Both the position numbers and the translations under genes were made by a program. From assembly GCA_900752065.1 (NCBI GenBank), contig CAADTT010000108.1, positions 1-49,081 on the forward strand: a stretch of 49,081 nucleotides of DNA, written 5' to 3'. Within the stretch, counting starts at the first letter, position 1; each line of letters begins with the position of its first letter. This DNA comes from Lachnospiraceae bacterium. GTDB lineage: Bacteria; Bacillota; Clostridia; Lachnospirales; Lachnospiraceae. The notes below the pieces were generated by a model. That model searched no databases, was not told the origin of the DNA, and saw only the letters and a list, made by a program, of their open reading frames with translations. This document shows positions 1-7,678 of this stretch, piece after piece.

Positions 1-26
1 ACATTCTCAATATTCAATTTTTAAAG

Positions 27-46
27 AAGCCACCGGAAGATGGCTT
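27..46 (-). terminator. Probable terminator of the ribF-like gene
   Basis: Read on the minus strand, an 8-bp stem (AAGCCATC / GGTGGCTT, one G-T pair) with a TTCC loop is followed by CTTTAAAAA. It lies about 190 bp beyond the stop of the ribF-like gene. The rest of 1-235 shows no gene that I can support. Confidence 0.5.
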
Positions 47-235
47 ATTTGTCGTGTGCTTAAGGTAATGGATACTCTCTACTTCTCATTTTCAATCTTA
101 TCCCCTCCTGAAAGAATGAAAGACTACAACTCCCCCGTCATACGATTTTCTTTCCCTGTTATATTTTGATCCACATAATATTTTTGATTATAACACACAT
201 AGGGCGACATTGCAAAGCTGTTTCATGGCCGCCGG

Positions 236-1075
236 TTACAATGCGTGAAAATACTCCAATGCCTGCGCCATGTCCTTCTGAACCTGCTGCCATACGGCCT
301 CGACTCCGTCGAATTTCCTGATCTCCCTTATGTAGAGCGGAAACTCTGTTATCATCTTTTCCCCGTAGATATCTTTGTCAAAATCCGCCAGCATCGTTTC
401 TATGGTGATCTCCGGCAGATCATCGACGGATGGACGCATCCCTACGTTCGTCACTCCCGGATAGCTGCTCCCTTCAATCCAGGTACGCGTAGCGTAGACG
501 CCATTCGGCGGCCTGCGCTTGGTCCCGTAGATCTTCAGGTTTGCCGTGGGCATTCCCACCGTCCGTCCCAGGGCTTTACCGTGAACCACTTTTCCCAGCA
601 TAAAATAGGGGTGACCGCACAGCTCTGTGACCTTTTCCATGTTTCCGGCATCCAGATATGCTGCCACACGCCCTGCCGTCACCGGCTCTCCATCCATATA
701 TACCGTATCCACGCGCTTTACCTCTGTGCCGCATGCTTCCGGCAGACTGCACTTTGGACACTCCGCGCCTGCAAACAGCAGCCTGGCTCCCAGAAGCCTT
801 CGGATAAAGGTTCGGTCCACAGAATACATGCCAGGCAGCGAAATCATGACATCCACGCCCATCTTTTCCAACAGATATGCCTTTTCCAGCTCTGTGGTCA
901 GCGCTTCCTCCGCCCTGGCACAGCCAAAGCTCACGACAACGGATGTAAGTCCGTTTTTCCTGCATTCTTCCACCATCTTTCGGATCACTGCCTGATGTCC
1001 CAGATGTACGCCGTCAAAGCATCCTGCCGCTACGCCGGTATGACACATTTCCTCGATCCTGTCGATATGTCTCAT
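236..1075 (-). CDS. ribF: RibF-like riboflavin kinase with degenerate FAD synthetase domain
   Basis: This 279-residue protein has the RibF layout. An N-terminal nucleotidyltransferase fold (GCFDGVHLGHQ, about residues 18-28) is followed by a riboflavin kinase domain (about 160-275) with PTANL, PNGVYAT and TIETMLADFDKDIYG. The kinase domain looks intact, so conversion of riboflavin to FMN in the cytoplasm is likely. The first domain is unusual. It lacks the family's TFDPHP, F-R-F-G and SSTRIR-type motifs; at the last position it has VTAGRVAAYL, and a Cys-rich CPKCSLPEAC stretch sits in the middle. It is also shorter than typical RibF (about 310 residues). FAD synthesis by this copy is therefore doubtful, and a normal RibF may lie elsewhere. 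Its ATG overlaps the thiT stop by 4 bp, so the two are probably translationally coupled in a vitamin-uptake/cofactor unit. Confidence 0.85.
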   Translation of the reverse strand: MRHIDRIEEMCHTGVAAGCFDGVHLGHQAVIRKMVEECRKNGLTSVVVSFGCARAEEALTTELEKAYLLEKMGVDVMISLPGMYSVDRTFIRRLLGARLLFAGAECPKCSLPEACGTEVKRVDTVYMDGEPVTAGRVAAYLDAGNMEKVTELCGHPYFMLGKVVHGKALGRTVGMPTANLKIYGTKRRPPNGVYATRTWIEGSSYPGVTNVGMRPSVDDLPEITIETMLADFDKDIYGEKMITEFPLYIREIRKFDGVEAVWQQVQKDMAQALEYFHAL

Positions 1076-1752
1076 GCCCTTCTCCCGTCTGCTCCGCTTC
1101 CCGCCATCTCCTTCACTCTTGCGAAGGCCTTTGACACTGTGGGAATCATGAGGATCACGACTGTGATGGCTCCCTCTGCAAAGATATAAGCGCCGTTATA
1201 CGCCAGCGAGTAGGGCAGCGCTCCCCATCCCTCCCAGGCATATTCTCCAAAAAAGAGCCACCCTGAGAGCACGGCAAACACATAGCGTCCCAGGATTCCC
1301 ACGAGATATCCCTTCAGCAGCCCGTTTTTTGATTTTGAGAAAAGTCCGGACAGCCCCAGTGCGCCGAATGCCAGCAGATAATCCACGATCACCTGCATCG
1401 GGAACAGGATGTACGGTCCCAGGAGAAATTGCAGCACCCCATAGGCGGCAGCGCTTAAAAGTCCTGCCTCAAGACCATAAAAATATCCCGGCAGGCAGGC
1501 AAAAAGCATACTGAAAAAGGTAATAGAACCTCCAAAGGGAAACTCATAAACCTTCATCATGGATGTGACGCTGGCCAGCGCAATAGACATGGCGCAGAAT
1601 GCAAGCTGCTTCGCCCCCATCTTCTTCCCTGATCTTTTCCCTGCCGCTGCTGCAGCGATCAGTACCAGAGCCGCCATAAGAACTGCTGCCGCCACAAATC
1701 CTGCTGTTGTCAGCGCATAACTGTTTTCTTCTGATGAAATAAAAAATGACAT
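1072..1752 (-). CDS. thiT: Thiamine transporter ThiT (ECF S component)
   Basis: This 226-residue, strongly hydrophobic protein has about six membrane segments. The core with YEFPFGGSITFFSM, LPGYFYGLEAGLLSA and the FPMQVIVDYLLAFGALG stretch matches the ThiT/YuaJ family, the substrate-binding subunit of energy-coupling-factor thiamine transporters. It would bind thiamine at the membrane and work with a shared EcfAAT module that is not in this window. I placed the start at the ATG at 1752 because GGAGG at 1760-1764 is 7 bases upstream. The longer reading frame would run through a long hairpin and is unlikely. ThiT genes are often under a TPP riboswitch, but I could not find the usual TPP-aptamer motifs here. 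Its stop overlaps the ribF-like start. Confidence 0.88.
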   Translation of the reverse strand: MSFFISSEENSYALTTAGFVAAAVLMAALVLIAAAAAGKRSGKKMGAKQLAFCAMSIALASVTSMMKVYEFPFGGSITFFSMLFACLPGYFYGLEAGLLSAAAYGVLQFLLGPYILFPMQVIVDYLLAFGALGLSGLFSKSKNGLLKGYLVGILGRYVFAVLSGWLFFGEYAWEGWGALPYSLAYNGAYIFAEGAITVVILMIPTVSKAFARVKEMAGSGADGRRA

Positions 1753-1771
1753 TTTCATACCTCCCATAAAA

Positions 1772-1849
1772 ATCCGCCTGCAATTTCCGTATATTTCTCC
1801 CAAAAACCTGCAGGCTCTCAAAAGAAATATACCGAAAATCCAGGCGGAT
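1772..1849 (-). promoter_or_regulatory. Long leader hairpin before thiT
   Basis: An imperfect 78-base inverted repeat: ATCCGCCTG pairs with CAGGCGGAT at the base, then GTATATTTCT pairs with AGAAATATAC, closed by a loop that carries the palindrome CCTGCAGG. On the minus strand the hairpin is followed at once by TTTTTA and then by the thiT Shine-Dalgarno. It could terminate the upstream foldase transcript, attenuate thiT, or be a ligand-sensing leader. I cannot decide between these. Confidence 0.55.
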
Positions 1850-1920
1850 GTCAATCTGTCAGCAGCCGTTTCAACTTTCTGCTGCCTTCAAGCTATAATT
1901 TGTCTCTGTTTCTTCAAGCT

Positions 1921-3033
1921 CTATTCTGTCTCTGTTTCTGTGGAGCTCTCTGCTTCCGACGCTCCTTCCGTCTCCGCCGCTTCACTGCCGCTCTCAGATG
2001 CGCCTTCCGAAGCTGCCTCCGTCTCAGTCTCTGTGCTCTTTACTTCAAAGGTATCTGTAAAGGTCATCTCTGCCAGAAGCTCATCGTCCTGTGTAAACTC
2101 CGCCGCCTCTTCCCACGGGTTATATACTTCGTCGAATTTATCGCTCTTGCGCTGGGACACGATCGTCTGCTTCTGGTTATCTGTAGCCTCCTGATCAAAC
2201 GTTGACACCATCATAGCCACATAGTATCCGCTGTCTGTTTCAATAACACTGTCTGCACACTGTCCGTCGGAAAGGCTGTCCACCGCTGTCTTTACCGCTT
2301 CATCCAGACTTCCATTATCCGTACCGTAGGTGGAAGTGCTTGCAGACATATTCTCATCTACTGCCTTCACCGCTTCATCCATATCGGTCCCGGCCTTCAC
2401 TGCGTCAAGCACCTGCTGCGCCTTCTCTTTCAGCTCCGCCTTCTCCTCTTCTGTCTTCTCTACGGTATTTCCTTCTTCGTCCGTCGTTGCTGCGGTACTG
2501 AACAGTACATACTGCACTTTTTTCTGTGCCGCTTCCTCATCGGAAACCTCTGTATCCACATCCTTAATGATCGCCGCCTGCATCTTATTCTGGATCAGAG
2601 TCAGGGTCAGCATACGCTCTACCGTCTCCTGAGACGCTGTCATCGCCTTCAGCACGCTCTTCTCATTATCCTTCATAAATGCCTCAGCCGTCTCCGTGAT
2701 CTTCGCCTTTTCCTCATCGGTGACCGTCACATCATATTCTTCCATATGCTTTTCCAGAATGTGCATCTGCTTGATATTGTTTACGATATCTGTCTTCACA
2801 GACTCTCCGTAACTGCTCCACATACTGTCGCCAAACATGCTTCCGTATGCGCTCTGCATCTCCGCCTGGTTAAAACGCAGAGTAAAGTTCACCAGTGCAT
2901 AGTCAATATTCTCTCCGTCTAAGGTGGCAACCGCCTTTCCTGCATTTGTATTTGCCCCGCATCCTGTCACGGTTCCCAGAGCCAGACCCAGGCACAGGCC
3001 CGCTGCCAGCAGTTTCTTTCCTACCTGATTCAT
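1921..3033 (-). CDS. Parvulin/PrsA-like foldase lipoprotein
   Basis: This 370-residue protein starts with a lipoprotein signal; TVTGC puts the lipidated cysteine at about residue 25. A SurA/PrsA-type N-terminal region follows, with a helical chaperone part and many Glu/Lys residues. A parvulin-like rotamase region (about residues 165-285) then runs from VQYVLFSTA to SGYYVAMMV. The role inferred from the family is folding of exported proteins at the outer face of the membrane. The last 45 residues are a low-complexity Glu/Ser/Ala/Thr tail, the same composition seen after the lipobox of other lipoproteins here. AGGAGG lies 8 bases before the ATG. It follows mfd on the same strand after about 130 bp, with a short palindromic repeat in the gap. 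The match to PrsA is by layout, not by strong motif identity. Confidence 0.75.
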   Translation of the reverse strand: MNQVGKKLLAAGLCLGLALGTVTGCGANTNAGKAVATLDGENIDYALVNFTLRFNQAEMQSAYGSMFGDSMWSSYGESVKTDIVNNIKQMHILEKHMEEYDVTVTDEEKAKITETAEAFMKDNEKSVLKAMTASQETVERMLTLTLIQNKMQAAIIKDVDTEVSDEEAAQKKVQYVLFSTAATTDEEGNTVEKTEEEKAELKEKAQQVLDAVKAGTDMDEAVKAVDENMSASTSTYGTDNGSLDEAVKTAVDSLSDGQCADSVIETDSGYYVAMMVSTFDQEATDNQKQTIVSQRKSDKFDEVYNPWEEAAEFTQDDELLAEMTFTDTFEVKSTETETEAASEGASESGSEAAETEGASEAESSTETETE

Positions 3034-3132
3034 GATAAGCTTCCTCCTAAAATAAAATCGCTCTTTTTAGTATAATCCCTTTTGAAAATTCCCGCAATCT
3101 TTTTATGCAAATTAACACATTTTTCACAGATC

Positions 3133-3161
3133 GTAACAGTTCAGACAAGCTGACCTGTTAC
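3133..3161. repeat. Short palindromic repeat, GTAACAGTTCAG family (29 bp)
   Basis: GTAACAGTTCAG at 3133-3144 is mirrored by CTGACCTGTTAC at 3150-3161, with a 5-base spacer (ACAAG) between them. The copy at 13345-13373 differs at only two positions. This copy lies 4 bp beyond the mfd stop codon. Longer relatives are at 12588-12653 and 29151-29313. Confidence 0.85.
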
Positions 3162-3165
3162 CTCA

Positions 3166-6100
3166 TCATTCCCCCTCCGGTTTCAGCAGGCGCAGCTCCT
3201 CCAGGATCTCATGCACCACCGTCAGCACATCGTCATTATCCCTGGCGCTCTTTCTCGGCTTTGCGTACTGGAAGTAGGGCGGCGTATTCATCACGAAACT
3301 CATGCGTCCCCTGCTTTTTTCCATCAGATACTCCAGCTTCTTAGGATCCACCTTCGCCCTCTCAAACATGGTAAAGCGGATGGAATCTCCCTTCTGCGCC
3401 ACCTCCGTGACGTAAGCGCTGTGGGCGAGGGCTTTCAGGTTGGCGATTGCCAGAAGGTTCTGCACAGATTTCGGCGGCTCCCCGAACCGGTCCATCAGCT
3501 CCTCCAGCATATCGTCATATTCTTCCTCGCTCTCGATTCCTGCGATGCGCTTGTAGATGTCCAGCTTCTGCGCCTCATTTTTGATATACCGCTCCGGAAT
3601 AAAGGCATCGATATCAAGGTCGATGGCTGTATCATAGGCTTCATCGGGTTCTCTTTCTCCCTTCTGCTCCTTTACCGCCTCATTGAGCATCTTGCAGTAT
3701 AGATCGTAGCCCACTGCCTCCATATGGCCGTGCTGCTGAGCACCCAGCAGATTCCCCGCTCCCCGGATCTCCAGATCCCGCATAGCGATCTTAAAGCCGC
3801 TGCCAAGATCTGTAAACTCCCGGATGGCGTGAAGCCTTTTTTCTGCCACCTCTTTTAGCATCTTATTCCTCTTATACATCAGAAAGGCATAGGCTGTCCG
3901 GTTGGAACGCCCCACGCGCCCCCTGAGCTGGTAGAGCTGGGACAGCCCCAGATTATCTGCGTCATGGATGATCATGGTGTTGACATTGGAGATATCCAGC
4001 CCCGTCTCGATGATGGTGGTGGACACCAGCACATCGATCTCCCCGTTGATAAAATCATACATGATCTTCTCCAGCTCCCGCTCCTTCATCTGCCCGTGAG
4101 CAAAGGCTACATTCGCTTCCGGCACCAGCTTTGCGACGGTATTTGTCATCTCTACGATCGTATTGACCCGGTTATAGACATAATAGACCTGTCCGCCTCT
4201 CGCCAGCTCCCGGCTGATGGCCTCCCGCACCATCTCATCGTTGTACTCCATCACATAGGTCTGGATGGGCAGACGCTCCTGAGGCGCTTCCTCCAGCACG
4301 CTCATATCGCGGATACCGATCAGGCTCATGTGCAGGGTCCTGGGGATCGGCGTTGCCGTCAGGGTGAGCACATCCACATTTTCTTTCAGCTTCTTGATCT
4401 TCTCCTTGTGCGCCACGCCGAACCGCTGCTCCTCATCGATGATCAGCATCCCCAGATCTTTATATTCCACATCCTTCGACAGCACCCGGTGGGTTCCGAT
4501 GAGAATATCCACAAAACCCTTCTTCAGATCTGTCAGCGTCTTTTTCTGCGCCGCAGGCGTGCAGAACCGGCAGAGCAGATCCACCCGCACCGGAAAATCC
4601 TTCATTCTCTGGACGAAGGTATTATAATGCTGCTGCGCCAGGATCGTAGTAGGCACCAGATACACCACCTGTTTTCCCTCCTGTACGGCCTTAAATGCCG
4701 CACGGATGGCGATCTCCGTCTTTCCGTATCCCACGTCGCCGCAGACCAGACGGTCCATGATCTTCCTGCTCTCCATATCCCGCTTTACGGCGTCGATGGC
4801 GAGAAGCTGGTCCTCCGTCTCTTCAAAGGGGAACGTCTCTTCAAACTCCCTCTGCCACACGGTATCCGGCCCGTACACGAATCCTTCTCTCTGCTGGCGC
4901 ACCGCATAAAGCTTCACCAGATCCTTTGCAATATCCCGGACAGCTCCCCGCACCCGTGTCTTCGTCTTATTCCATTCCTGAGTCCCCAGCTTGTTCAGCT
5001 TCGGCTTTTTCGCCTCCGCATCCCCGTATTTCTGGATGAGGTCAAGCTGCGTCGCCAGAATATAGAGATTACTGCCTCCCGCATATTCGATCTTCATGTA
5101 ATCCTTGACGACTCTGTCTACCTCTACCTTTTCGATGCCTTTGTAGATACCGAGACCATGATTTTCATGTACCACATAATCCCCAACAGAAAGCTCGGAA
5201 AAGCTTTGGATCTTTTGCCCCTCGTAGACCTTCCGCTTCTTCTTTTTCTTCTTTTCCTGACCAAAAATATCACTTTCGGAGATCACTACGAACTTGATCA
5301 GCGGATACTCATACCCCCTGTGGATCTTTCCGTAAGCCACCAGCAGCTCTCCCGGCGCCACCTCCCGGTCCAGATTCTCCGTGTAAAAGCTGTTCAGCCC
5401 TTCCTCCTGAAGATCCTGTGCCAGACGTTCCGCCCTGGTTCTGGAGCCGGAGAGCAGGATCACCTGATATTTTTCCTTTTTCCACCGCTTCAGATCCTTC
5501 ACCAAAAGCTCGAAGCTGTTGTTATAAGGATTTACCGCACGGGCATCCAGGCTGAATCTGGAAATGATATTCCAGTGATTTTTCGGTGACTCCAGGATAC
5601 ACAGCCCCAGACAATGCTGCCTGTTCAGCCGTCCGATTGTCTCCTGGCAGGTATTCAGGATCCCCATCTGTCCCGGCAGTACATATCCCTTCGCCAGACG
5701 GTTGGTCATGCTCTCCCGAAACTCCGTCTCGATGGCATTTCCTTCTTCCATCAGGCGGTGAGGCTCATCCAGTACAAAAAGCGCCTTTTTCCCCTCGAAA
5801 TACTCGACAAAGCTGACGGTCTTCTCATAGAGGTAGTCCACCAGGGCATCCAGCCCCATCGCCCCCTGAAATTCCATCATCCGCTCCTTCGTCTCCTCCA
5901 GCAGCGTCTTCAGGCAGTGAGCCTCCTCCGTCTTCATTTCCTTCCGCATCTGCTCGTAGGGCTTCTTGACATCCTTTTCCATTCTGGCGATGGCCTCCCG
6001 GATGCGCTTTTTATCCGCCATAACCTCACTGGCGGGATAGACCGCAATGGTATCCAGATTCTCTATGGAACGCTGGCTCTCTACATCAAAGCTTCGGATC

Positions 6101-6696
6101 GAATCTACCTCATCTCCCCACAGCTCGATACGGACAGGATTCTCCTCTGTCAGAGGAAAAATATCGATGATTCCGCCCCGGACAGCGAACTGTCCCGTGC
6201 CCTCCACCTGGGACACCGCTTCATATCCCATAGCTGCAAGGCGCAGCCGCATGGCCTCAATCTCCACCACACTGTCGTTTCGAAGACGCAGGATATTTTT
6301 TTTCAGCTCCTCCGGCGGAACCAAATGATCCATGCAGCCGCCCATAGTAGTGATGATAGTCACTTGCTCTCTCTCCAGAACCGCCCTGAGAGCAGCGATC
6401 CTCTGCTGCACGATCAGGTTGCTGTGGATATCTGCGCTGTAAAAGATCAGATCCCTCGCCGGGTAAAGCAGCGCTTCCCGGTCAAAAAAACGGTAATTCT
6501 CGTACAGCTCCTTCGCTCTCGTCTCGCTGTAGGTCAAAATGACCTTGCAGGGGAACTCCTCTCCCGCCCCAAAGATAAAGTGAGGCTTCTGGGCGTCAAT
6601 GCAGCCTGCCGTCTGAACCACGCCTGTCCGCTTTAAGGCGGCTTTGATTTCCGAAAATTCTCCCAGTTTTTTTAATGGTTCTGTGAAAGCCTTCAT
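3166..6696 (-). CDS. mfd: Transcription-repair coupling factor Mfd
   Basis: This 1176-residue protein is full length for Mfd, which removes stalled RNA polymerase and recruits UvrA to lesions. The N-terminal UvrB-like modules are followed by a CarD/RID-type polymerase-interaction domain (about residues 500-560, VGDYVVHENHGLGIYKGI). Next is a RecG-like motor with Walker A GDVGYGKTE (about 650), the DEEQ box in LIIDEEQRFGV (about 750), TATPIPRTLH and the QLRGRVGRSNR motif VI region. A TRCF C-terminal domain (RFGEPPKSVQNLL) completes it. An uncommon run of lysines (KKKKKKRK) sits just before the RID domain. The start is 5 bp after the pth stop, with only a weak Shine-Dalgarno, so translation is probably coupled to pth. 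Confidence 0.97.
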   Translation of the reverse strand: MKAFTEPLKKLGEFSEIKAALKRTGVVQTAGCIDAQKPHFIFGAGEEFPCKVILTYSETRAKELYENYRFFDREALLYPARDLIFYSADIHSNLIVQQRIAALRAVLEREQVTIITTMGGCMDHLVPPEELKKNILRLRNDSVVEIEAMRLRLAAMGYEAVSQVEGTGQFAVRGGIIDIFPLTEENPVRIELWGDEVDSIRSFDVESQRSIENLDTIAVYPASEVMADKKRIREAIARMEKDVKKPYEQMRKEMKTEEAHCLKTLLEETKERMMEFQGAMGLDALVDYLYEKTVSFVEYFEGKKALFVLDEPHRLMEEGNAIETEFRESMTNRLAKGYVLPGQMGILNTCQETIGRLNRQHCLGLCILESPKNHWNIISRFSLDARAVNPYNNSFELLVKDLKRWKKEKYQVILLSGSRTRAERLAQDLQEEGLNSFYTENLDREVAPGELLVAYGKIHRGYEYPLIKFVVISESDIFGQEKKKKKKRKVYEGQKIQSFSELSVGDYVVHENHGLGIYKGIEKVEVDRVVKDYMKIEYAGGSNLYILATQLDLIQKYGDAEAKKPKLNKLGTQEWNKTKTRVRGAVRDIAKDLVKLYAVRQQREGFVYGPDTVWQREFEETFPFEETEDQLLAIDAVKRDMESRKIMDRLVCGDVGYGKTEIAIRAAFKAVQEGKQVVYLVPTTILAQQHYNTFVQRMKDFPVRVDLLCRFCTPAAQKKTLTDLKKGFVDILIGTHRVLSKDVEYKDLGMLIIDEEQRFGVAHKEKIKKLKENVDVLTLTATPIPRTLHMSLIGIRDMSVLEEAPQERLPIQTYVMEYNDEMVREAISRELARGGQVYYVYNRVNTIVEMTNTVAKLVPEANVAFAHGQMKERELEKIMYDFINGEIDVLVSTTIIETGLDISNVNTMIIHDADNLGLSQLYQLRGRVGRSNRTAYAFLMYKRNKMLKEVAEKRLHAIREFTDLGSGFKIAMRDLEIRGAGNLLGAQQHGHMEAVGYDLYCKMLNEAVKEQKGEREPDEAYDTAIDLDIDAFIPERYIKNEAQKLDIYKRIAGIESEEEYDDMLEELMDRFGEPPKSVQNLLAIANLKALAHSAYVTEVAQKGDSIRFTMFERAKVDPKKLEYLMEKSRGRMSFVMNTPPYFQYAKPRKSARDNDDVLTVVHEILEELRLLKPEGE

Positions 6697-6701
6697 TCTA
6701 T

Positions 6702-7277
6702 TTAACCGTCCACTTTCTTATTATATTCATTCATGGCTGACGCCATATCATCCGTGATGATCTTCACTGCTGCATCAGCCGCCCGCTCCAGCGAAGCATC
6801 CACCCTCTGACGCTCCTCCTTCGAAAAACGGCTCAATACATAATCCGCCAGGTCGTAGCCCTTCGGCTTCTCCCCGACTCCCACCTTGATCCTCTTAAAC
6901 TCCTGTCCGCCCAGGTGTGCAATGATATTTTTGATCCCGTTATGCCCGCCTGCGCTTCCCTTCGCCCGAAGCCTGAGCTGTCCCGGTTCCAGGCTGATAT
7001 CGTCGTAAATGACGATCAGCTCCTCCGCCTCGTCGATCTTATAAAAGTCTATGAGCTCTCTCACGCTCTCACCACTTAAATTCATGTACGTCTGAGGCTT
7101 TGCCAGAATTACTTTATTTCCTTCTATCATCCCTTTTCCGTACAGCGCCTTGTACTTCTTTGCATCTACGCTGATACGGTAACGCTCTGCCAGCACATCG
7201 ATCGTATCGAACCCCACGTTATGCCTTGTGTGCTCATACTGCTTCCCCGGATTTCCCAGTCCCACGATAATATACAT
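6702..7277 (-). CDS. pth: Peptidyl-tRNA hydrolase
   Basis: This 191-residue cytoplasmic enzyme releases tRNA from stalled peptidyl-tRNA. The N-terminal IIVGLGNPGKQYEHTRHNVGF carries the conserved Asn and the catalytic His of the family. LAKPQTYMNLSGESV, VIYDDISLEPG (catalytic Asp) and GSAGGHNGIKNI complete the signature. AGGAGG lies 6 bases before the ATG. It heads a pth-mfd unit, and a good promoter is visible upstream at 7365-7393. The pth-mfd neighbourhood is common in Firmicutes. Confidence 0.97.
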   Translation of the reverse strand: MYIIVGLGNPGKQYEHTRHNVGFDTIDVLAERYRISVDAKKYKALYGKGMIEGNKVILAKPQTYMNLSGESVRELIDFYKIDEAEELIVIYDDISLEPGQLRLRAKGSAGGHNGIKNIIAHLGGQEFKRIKVGVGEKPKGYDLADYVLSRFSKEERQRVDASLERAADAAVKIITDDMASAMNEYNKKVDG

Positions 7278-7364
7278 ATCTGCCTCCTATGCATCAGATT
7301 TCGCCCGCCTTCCGCCGTACAGGGGTATTCCTGCGCGCCGGAAGCCAGGCTGTCATGCTGTACT

Positions 7365-7393
7365 ATTTTACCCAAAACTCCGGAAAATGGCAA
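7365..7393 (-). promoter_or_regulatory. Promoter for pth-mfd
   Basis: On the minus strand, TTGCCA (7388-7393) is followed by a 17-base spacer and TAAAAT (7365-7370), about 90 bases upstream of the pth start. The rest of 7278-7678 holds two dispersed palindromic repeats and a terminator, and no gene that I can support. Confidence 0.55.
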
Positions 7394-7416
7394 CTAAAAC
7401 CTGAAAATACAGAAAA

Positions 7417-7451
7417 CCTGCCACTGGCAGCTTTTCTGCATACTAAGGCAT
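7417..7451. repeat. CTGCCASTGGCAG repeat, copy 1
   Basis: CTGCCACTGGCAGCTT, then CTGCATACTAAGGCAT. The same block recurs at 11151-11195 and 43163-43209, each time between genes. The central CTGCC-ACT-GGCAG forms a small hairpin on either strand. Confidence 0.75.
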
Positions 7452-7581
7452 GGAACAAAGCGGGCAAGCCCGCCTCAACTCCCCTACCCCTCAATCTTGA
7501 GGGGCTTGTACGTTTTGCGCGCCGGATGCGGCCGCGCCAGCGGCATCTTCCATACGCATCTGTGCGCATCCTCGCGGAGCG

Positions 7582-7622
7582 TTTTTGTATCATAGGGAAC
7601 AAAATTTCCTATGATACAAAAA
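7582..7622. repeat. TATCATAGG hairpin repeat, copy 1
   Basis: A perfect 15-bp stem, TTTTTGTATCATAGG pairing with CCTATGATACAAAAA, around an 11-base loop. The copy at 16458-16498 has the same stem and most of the same loop. In both places the A-run forms the T-tract of a minus-strand gene's terminator. Confidence 0.85.
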
Positions 7623-7640
7623 AGAGCGCCGACGGCGCCC
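7616..7640 (-). terminator. Terminator of the deacetylase-foldase operon
   Basis: On the minus strand, GGCGCC-GTC-GGCGC is followed by a C and six or more T. It lies about 40 bp after the stop at 7679. The T-tract is shared with the adjacent TATCATAGG hairpin. Confidence 0.75.
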
Positions 7641-7678
7641 TTCCTGCATGTATGATCGTTCAGCCAACGGCGTGATCT

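Noticed and set aside
1753..1854. N-terminal extension of ThiT to 260 residues
   Set aside because: The extension is encoded by the leader hairpin and lies upstream of the clear GGAGG site; the family's N-terminus fits the shorter form.
3964..5589. Long plus-strand open frame of 541 codons opposite mfd
   Set aside because: It lies wholly antisense to a clear Mfd, has a His/Leu/Arg-rich composition typical of antisense frames, and shows no recognisable domain.
7289..7675. 128-codon plus-strand frame between pth and the foldase gene
   Set aside because: It runs through two dispersed palindromic repeats and a terminator; there is no Shine-Dalgarno or family match.
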